Shown piece after piece: positions 24,501 to 33,500 of a stretch of DNA of 64,000 bases. The DNA is from Branchiostoma floridae (Eukaryota > Chordata > Leptocardii > Amphioxiformes > Branchiostomatidae). The stretch covers positions 10,634,266-10,698,265 of the forward strand of contig NC_049996.1 in NCBI RefSeq assembly GCF_000003815.2. The letters are read 5' to 3'. The translations under genes were made by a program, and so were the position numbers. Numbering within the stretch: the first letter of the stretch is position 1; each line of letters begins with the position of its first letter. Under the pieces are notes generated by a model. It ran no database searches. It worked only from the letters and a program-made list of their open reading frames with translations, and was not told where the DNA came from.

Positions 24501-27500
24501 AGACTCTAAAAATGGTACATGCTGCTTTCTCTGCTTAGCACTCAGCACTAATGAGGAAGAGTATGGAAGTTAAACACACATCACTACCAGCGGACCAGCC
24601 CCCTGCTGTAGTGGCTTGCACATGTGTGGCCCAAGGGCTTCGAAGTGGGGATGGGCGCCACCCTACGCGTCTGTAGATGCATGGGCAAACTTTTTAAAAC
24701 TTTTTTATGTAGCAATACATAGTAACCATACAACTTTACCTCCTAATCTCCACAAATATGTCGGAATGAAAAGCCCAATTTTTAACTTAACCAAAAAAGG
24801 GTAATTGATTGCACTTTGATGACATGGATATCTGCCATACCGCTGATTGGATTAAATGCCAGCTAATGAAAAAGCTGTCAATGGAAGGTCAAATGCTGAA
24901 AATGATGACTAAAAATTGACCAGGAAAGGTCATATGTTTGTGGGGGGTATGAACATTGATAATGGTGGCAATCCCTTTTCAAATGCAGAATTTTCCCTTG
25001 AAGGTATTTGTATGCAACTTTTTCAACTGACTTTCTCATTTAAGTCCAAAAATTTTCAAATAGCTTTCAGCACTGTAGTTTCTTTAACAACCCCCTTTTA
25101 CGATGGACATATTCACTCCAGTTAAAGATAGAAACCCTCCTTTCTTCTTCAAACTTCCTAAATACTAGGAGAGCCTAGTATATAGTACTAGTAACGAGAA
25201 ACCAAATGCAAACTTAACCTATAGGACGTTGTTGACTATTGAGTGACAAGAACTGTTATAACATCTTTTGATCCCATCTTTTATGAAGTTAGAGTGACTT
25301 CCACAGGGCTCTGCGAACCTGACAGTTAGGAAACCCAAACGTTGTGCACATGTGTGAAATCCATTTCACACGGCGGGATCCGTTCAAGTGAAGGTCGCTG
25401 CCTGCCTGGCGGCTGCTGCCAAGGTCGAGCCCCGCCCTTTGTGGATTTCCTGTTCCACCTACTTATGGACTTGACCTCTGACCTCCTTTCTATCTAGTTC
25501 CTGAGGCAGTTGTAACAAACTTGTCACCTCTGACCCCCAGATGTTATGAAGAAGCCCTATGGCTCACACTGACTCTTTTCTAAGATGCTAATAAGATCTC
25601 CAAGACATTTAAGTCTGCTTCTTTCACCAATACTACATGTACATGTGCAGGAGGCATTTCAACCTTGGGGGTCTTAACCTTTCTGTCTTTTTCGATTAGG
25701 CTGAGTTGAATGGCACAACTAAAGAGACAGACATATTGCTTTTTGTCAAATCTGTAGTAATTGATGATTGCCTTGATAAATTCACACAAAATTAATATTG
25801 TAATGATAAAATAGTAATATAAGCTAAAGATGGACATGAAAGATGTTCTATTTATGCAATATCTGCCAAAGATTTAAAAAATGGCTTCCATATTATGTCC
25901 GCCAAGGTTTAACCATGCTATCCATTATATGAAGTTATGAACCACCAGCCTTTACAATAGACATATTCCCTAGAATGATAGAAAATATTCTGAATCCAGA
26001 GAGAACTGATGATGACCTTATTTTCATTACTTCTATGTATATCGAGGATGCTCATTTATCAACAACACACAGGAAAATCTTTTTCATCCCTATAAATCAA
26101 GACGACAACATTTTGCAGAATTGTCTTCCTGACTTTAGCGTAACGGGAAGGCAGGACCTCCCCGAGCAGACCCTCTTGAGCAGACCTTCTTCTAAAATAG
26201 CCGCAGCTATCATGAATCAACTCCCCATACATACTCAACCCTCAGGAGTAGCTCCATTATCCCTGAAAGGGACAAGAACCAGACTAAGCCACCTCCCTTG
26301 CTACCATTCTAACAGCTCAGAGCTGCCAAGTCTATTAAGGAAGCTCTAATGAACCCCCCAGGAGAATCTTAAGGTTGGGAGCACTTGTCAAGAAGTCTCA
26401 TCAAAGGAGCGAGGCCAAAAGATTACCGGAGAAGGAAACTCAATGAAGGTCAATATGGGTTTCTTTGGTCTTGATGAGCTAGGTGAACAGGTATAGTGGG
26501 GAGGAGGTGCTTTAGATGAGAAGGAGAATCCCAAAGGATGATGCTCTATAATGACATCTGTACCCATCCTCTGATGTGTAGTAAGCATTTGTACCTTGTG
26601 TAGCAATCAATTCATGACAGCATCGTCAAGGTGTTATCTAAAGAAATGTTTTCTGGAAGATATAATTGACAATAAACATTTAACACCCTTCATAGTAATG
26701 TAATCATACACAAAAACCTTTAACTTGCAACCAAGTCTACCCTTCATCCAATTTCAGATGTATCCAGACTGTCAAGTTGTACAAGCTTCTTGACTCCTAT
26801 CCAAGAAAAAAAATCCCAAGACGCTCTGACTTGCTAAACCATCAGAGCCATCTTCCAAGAAAACCTTAATAAAGTTTGATAACTTCAGTTCTATTCCGTC
26901 AACTTTACAACTCTATCCACAAGTCATTAACTTAACTGCTAAGTAAGGGTAAGTCACCTCCATTCCTGCCACTAATACTGTGCGTAAAACAGCCTTGGAG
27001 GCAGTGTAAGTTCTATACCATACAATCCCAGTCATGATTAAAGCAGGCTCCAGCCTCTTTCAGGTTTAAGTACAAGATCACTCAGTACACGGCGTTTAAA
27101 TCTAACTACATGAATGTCATTTCCAATGCACACAGAGTGTGAAATAGGTGGAAGGAACAGAGTGATTGGTTCTGTGATGATGTGTTGTACAGTGTTAAAC
27201 TCACAGTGCTATTGGGCACTGCATAAAATGACCCATTCTCAATCGTATGAACAGTCAATCTCAAAACGTGAAATTGCTCTGGATGATAATGGATGTGCTA
27301 TAAAAGTGCTAGCAGTTGGAGAAGATTTCTTTTCACAGCAAATAGAATTTGACTGGAGTTCAATATCAAGTTGATATATCAGTCATTTTCATTGGAGAGT
27401 ACAACTTTCGCAAGATGACCAATAACGATAATGTGATTCCTGACTTATTCTATTGACATGGGAGCCCGAGGTCTAGCTAACTTTATATTGATAGTTATTC

Positions 27501-30500
27501 AGCTTTATCATTGCATCTCTCAGTGATATATTCATATCCAGGGCCTTCCTGAAAAAAAGCTGTCGGCGAGAGGTAGTAGGCTTGCCGATAGATCGCGCCT
27601 TACTTACAGCCTCAGTAGATCTATGTACATCTTGCTTACTTGCTTATTAGAAAGTCATCTCCCCTGATGGTGGCAAATCAGGCAAATAAAAACCTTCATC
27701 ATTAAGCTCACTACCGACTATAGGGGCACACAGGAAAATGCACATTGACACACACTCGTGTGTAATGCTCCACTAAACATTAATAAACTGGGAGAACATA
27801 ATAAAAAGTGTAATATACTGGGGCAAAGGGAAATATAGTCTTCCAGGAAACACTGAATAGATGGCTTCTGAATGACCTCCAGAATGTTCTTGCATATCCA
27901 ACAGAGTTTTACGATATAAGAATCCTGTTCTATTGCATTTCATTGGTCCTGCTGACAGGAACCAAGGTTGCAAATAGACCTGAGGGCATGTAAGATGAAA
28001 ACGGATGGGCTTGAGATATAATGACTAATGTATTTCTCTTCTCTATAAAAAATGGAGGTATCATTCTTGGTATGTCTGTGTGTGTGTATATATGTGTCTC
28101 TGTCTGTCCGTTTGTGTTTACAGACATTTGTATTCAGCACAATGTCAGAACCTCTTGTTGGACTGTGATGATATTTGGTATGTGGATAGGAGTTGGGAAG
28201 TCGAACATCAAAGGTAAACTTTGGATCCCCTGGTGCATGACCTTATTCTTGAGTGCAGGAGTTAATTTATTGGACTCAAGAGGTCTACTTCATAGGAAAG
28301 TAAGAAGCAAGCCTGAGCACCATTCAGTAGTGACTGCTGGCTCAAGCCTTTCGCTCACTATTCATGGTTCGCAAGCAAAAGGATTGAGCCAGCGGTCAAT
28401 GCAGTGGATGGTACTCAGGCTAGTAAGAAGTACAAAAATACTGATCATCGATTTTATCGGTTTCCCTTATGCCAGTGATAAACCTCTGCTGGCAGGACCA
28501 AACCTTCACTGTTCCTTCTACCAATGACAAAACGTTCTAACAGACAATAGAGCTGTTGTTCCTTTACTTTGCTTTTTGTGACCGTACCTGGAATCAAGCC
28601 ACTTCTGAAAACCTTTCTACCTTTGGGAAGACACCGTCTGATCTTTGGAACATTCCCTACAGTGAAACACAGACTTCTAGTTCTACAGATGTTGATCATG
28701 ACATTTTCGGTTTAACATTTTACACATAACATCGAGCAGATTAAAATTGGACTGAGCAGAGCACTTTGGACTAATTCTTGTAGCTATTCACAGACTACAC
28801 CTATATATCAGATATTTTGTGAAAATGTATATTGAAAGCTGATTAATATGTAGAATGCAATTAGATGTCTCCAGGAACAACGTCAATTCTGCAGAATTCT
28901 GCAGAATTCTGGGAACATAACCCAGAATTCTGCAGAATTCTGGCTCAGGTTCCCAGAATTCTGCAGAATTCTGGCTCAGGTTCCCAGAATTCTGCAGAAT
29001 TCTGGCTTATGTTCCCAGAATTCTGCAGAATTCTGCAGAATTGACGTTGTTCCTGGAGACATCTAATTGCATTCTACATATCAATTACCTTTCAATATAC
29101 ATTTTCACAAAATATCTGATATATAGGTGTAGTCTGTGAAAAGCTACAAGCATTAGTCCAAAGTGCTCTGCTCAGTCCAATTTTAATCTGCTCGATGTTA
29201 CATGCAAACAGAGCGACCACGTATTACTCATGCAAAGGGAGTATTGTACAATTTAGGTATCTAATATTCTGTCTTAAAAATCTTCATTCAGATTGACATT
29301 GCATCTAATTTCTAACTTAGCAAGTAATTTTTACGTTTCCAACATTGGTCCCCTAGCTTTTGATAGCCAACCAGAAACCACCTAGCTTGATAAATGGCTG
29401 AAAAGTCAAGCAGTGGGAAATACATGATAATATGATTGTGAACATTGCTGTGCAGTGTGATAAGGTAGATTTAACTATGATGCAGACATAGCGACTATTG
29501 TTGTAATGTTTCGGTAAGATTCTATTATTCATTCCTTGATTGTCTGACTGATTTAGACTAGAACAGCTTTACCTTGCAAGAGGTTCCATCAGTATGTCCT
29601 TGCTAGAAACCTTGCATAGATTTTCCCACAAGATGTTTATGTTTCTCTCAGCTTGTTATCAACCTGTTAGAGTATAGGGTGGTGCCTAATTGTCTACATG
29701 GTGTTGTTCACAGGGAGGGGGTCATAACCTTTGACACAGAGGTCAATCCCTTGCAGGTTTGGAGGAGGGATGTGGTCTTCAGGTGCAGAGAGATGTCCAA
29801 ACTTCAGGGAGAAGCAAAAGAAAGGCTGTACATGTATGTTTTATGTTCTTATCTGGACATCTGCCAAGTAAGTGTGAAAGAATGAGGAAATATATTGATT
29901 CACCAAGAGATGAGACAAGACAGGAGCTTCTTGGGCCTATATCTCTGTTTAGGTGCCAATTCTTCTGTATTGACTTTCATATTCTTCAATTTTGGTATCC
30001 TTTACACTAGAATGACTCTGTACAATACGGTACATATCTGCCTATATCTTTGTTTGGTTGCCAATTCTTCTGTATTGACTTCTATATTTTTCAATTTTTC
30101 ATCCGTAGCACTGGAATGATTCCATATTGAGGGACAAGCAATTATATTACATTGGATATACCCCCCCCTCAAAGTCCATAGAATAAAAGATTTCATTTTC
30201 CAGTCAAAGAATAAACATTTTGAAGCACCTATTGCATACATGTCGGAGATCTTTTAAGACTTTTTATTATTGCTGCCGTAGAATAAACTTATCAATCTGG
30301 ATGGAAGAATATCATTTCTTCATTGCCACTGGTTTGCCAGTGGTAAAGAAATATTGTAGATTTTACCCATGACAACATGGAGAAAATTACTGCTTTAGTG
30401 GAAGTTTGGTTTATTCTCCATTAGTGTGATACATCACTATTCTTTCTGGAGTCCATAAAAAAGGTGAACATTATTCCAGTGCTATTTTTAGTTTCTTCCT

Positions 30501-33500
30501 ATAAACAGCACCAGAATCAGCTAAGAACTTGGTTCTGCCTAATGTTATCCTTCCCTTTCAATACCAACAAACTACAGGACCTGAAGTGTTGACAGTTCGT
30601 GTTAGTTTTGGCCCAATCCCTGATGAAGTAATGTCTGGCAGTTGGCCGTTGAGAAGGACGCGCAACCTTCGGTGACCTTCAGCTGTTCTACAAGCTTGGA
30701 ATTCATAAGATAACTGGGAGTTAGGTCGTCATAGCTGTCAACGGTCCGTCCCTTGTGCTTACTTCTGCTTCTTTTGAGGGAACCCAGACCTTGGATTAGT
30801 CCACTTAGAAAAATAACACCATCTCAAGGACTGTTCCATTCTCAAACTACAACAGGGGATGACAGAACTCTTTCTTATTCCCTCCTCATCACTACTTTGA
30901 ATATGAGAATTAAACATGGTCTTAGCCCCACCTGAAATTCATGTTTGAAAAATTTCATCTCAACCTATCAATCAATTTTTTTTTTAAATTACAATATGCA
31001 TATAGCAATTGATAAACTGATAAGCTTACAAAAGGCTAAAATGTTGAGCGCTATTAGGATAATTAAGAATTCATTAATTTACAAAATCAACAAGGATATT
31101 CAAACATAATAGGTAGAAGTAATATAATTAATTATAGGGGAGAATAAAATGAGCATGTGCTTCAACAAAGGACTTTTTAATCAGACCAAATGCACAACTT
31201 TTCCTCGTTCTCAAAGGACAATATCTAACAGGTGGCTCTGAAATGCAATAAATTACTGTAATGGCCTTTGCAATAAGGATAACAACAGCAATTTTGCAGT
31301 CAATCAAATATGTATGAGCATATGAGTATGATAGTGATCTCTTATCCATTCATATAACTCAATTATAAGTCATGGTCATCTACTGAAAGCATTGTCTGAA
31401 GTACCATCAATCAAACCTAATCTACAGTTGACTGCATCAAGATAATCGTATTGGTTATCATGACAATGAACATAATGCTAGTTTACCTTTATCTGTTGTT
31501 TTAAAACGGGGTATTTGGGCCATTTTGGGGGGATATATATCAAGTTCACGGATGGCGATTTCAAATTGAAACACAAACAGCATTTTCACTTTGAAAACAC
31601 CTGTCGACTTGATACTTCAAAATACTTTTTTTTTTAACAACGGATATAAGCTATCCTACGGATAAAGGTGAACTGGCATTACAGGAATGGAGGTTGACCT
31701 ATGACTTGTCCAGACCAGTCCAAACAAGGCTGTGGTTGAAGTTAAAATCCTGCAATGTTGTATTTGTCTGTTTTCCTGCTGTCTGGTATGTTTTCATGGG
31801 GTTTGAAACATATCAACAAGTTTGCTGGGAAATAGGACACCGATCAGTTCCCACTGCACAAGCTGGTGGTCTAAATCCTGTCCAGTGTTGTGAAATACAC
31901 ACAGTTGGACTTTCAAACAATGAAGTCATTCAGCCATCTTTCAACCCTGACATTAACATGTACAAATGTACAGCTAACTGTCACAGGGTACAACATATAA
32001 CAAAACTGGATAGTGAGTGAGTGAATGAGTGAGTGAATGAGTAAGTGAGTGAGTGAGTGAGTGAGCGAGCGAGCGAGCGTGTGAGCAAGCTAGCATGATG
32101 ATAAATGTTGCTTCAATCAATCAATTATAATTAAAACTGTCCCCAACAAAACCCTCTGTACACAAATGTACATGTAAATATATATATATTATCATCTATA
32201 TATATATACTCTTATAATGATTTTAGAGATTTGTACTAATTGAAAGCTTGGGGAGCAGGTGTAATGCATGTCCTTTTTTTTTGTTCGACACTGAAATTTA
32301 CTGACTGCCAGGTGCAAAAAGCAGACCTTCCTTGTTACAGACATGTTTTTTGATAACAAACCACCCTGGGAACATTGGTGGTCTCATTTAACCTTGCATA
32401 CTTTTGTCACTCTTGTAGACAGTCTGACTTGTACAAAGGTCTACCTAATATGACCTTCAAAATCAACACCATAGAAAATGTTAAACTTTACATGACATGT
32501 CAAAATTATGCCAAACAAGGTAAAGAATTCATTAAAATAAAGACATAACAATTGTCTTGAAGATATCATGGCAGATGCTATGTATACAACAAAGCCAAAT
32601 CAGAGGCCCTTAACATCTCTTCTAAGTTACTAATTTCTAAGCTTTTGTACCTTATTTTCTTTTGTACCAGGTGTCAAGATTTGGTACAGAAAAAGGGACA
32701 TTTTGCAACAGAATTCCAAGTAACTTCCCCAATTCTGCGGACTTGGTATCCTTTCAGGATATTGCCCATATATTCATAGGTTCAGTTATCTTTTAAAACA
32801 ACACTATCAAATATGAATGAAAACAAACCATGTTTACATCACAACATCCTCCATTATCAAAAATCTTCAACCGATCCTTTGCTGATAAGTATGTGACAAA
32901 ACTGACAAACAAAATGCCTCCATTGACACAAGAAAATCATTCTTAGGCACGGGACTTCAATCTTACTTCTTTAACAAAATTCACTATGAGAGAGTTCACT
33001 CACGCCAGTCAGAGGATATCTGCACTGTTGCTAACAACTCAGTCTTCCATGTAGGATACGATTCAGAATCCTCGAACCATACTTTACCTTAAGACCTTAC
33101 CTGACGAAATGCACGTACAAGTTCAAGTTCAACACACCTGCACTGCTTGTTAACTAGCAAATACTAAATTCATAAGCAAATACTAGAGGGTCAACACAAG
33201 AGAAACTCTTCAGCTAGGGGGAAAAGACTACCTAAGATTGAAATATCATTAAGATACAGTCAAAACTGCTTAAAGAGACCACTCAGGGGACATATAAAAT
33301 TTGGTCTATGTGGATAGGTGTTGACTATACACTTAATGAGTGCTAATGTTACTGGGAAAAATAATCTAAGGGACCACCAAAAAGTGGTCACACGGGGTCA
33401 TTATGTTACGGCAAGGAGGTGGTTACGGTGGTCACTTGTACAAGTTTGATTGGTCATATTCAAGCTATACATGTACATTGTATGTTCTGCCTTCAGTAAG

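Noticed and set aside
25975-26349. 124-codon plus-strand open frame
   Set aside because: No recognisable domain, no splice or start evidence; lies in intron 1.
28021-28527. 168-codon plus-strand open frame
   Set aside because: No recognisable domain. It runs through a foldback MITE (28307-28421) and lies in intron 1; probably chance.
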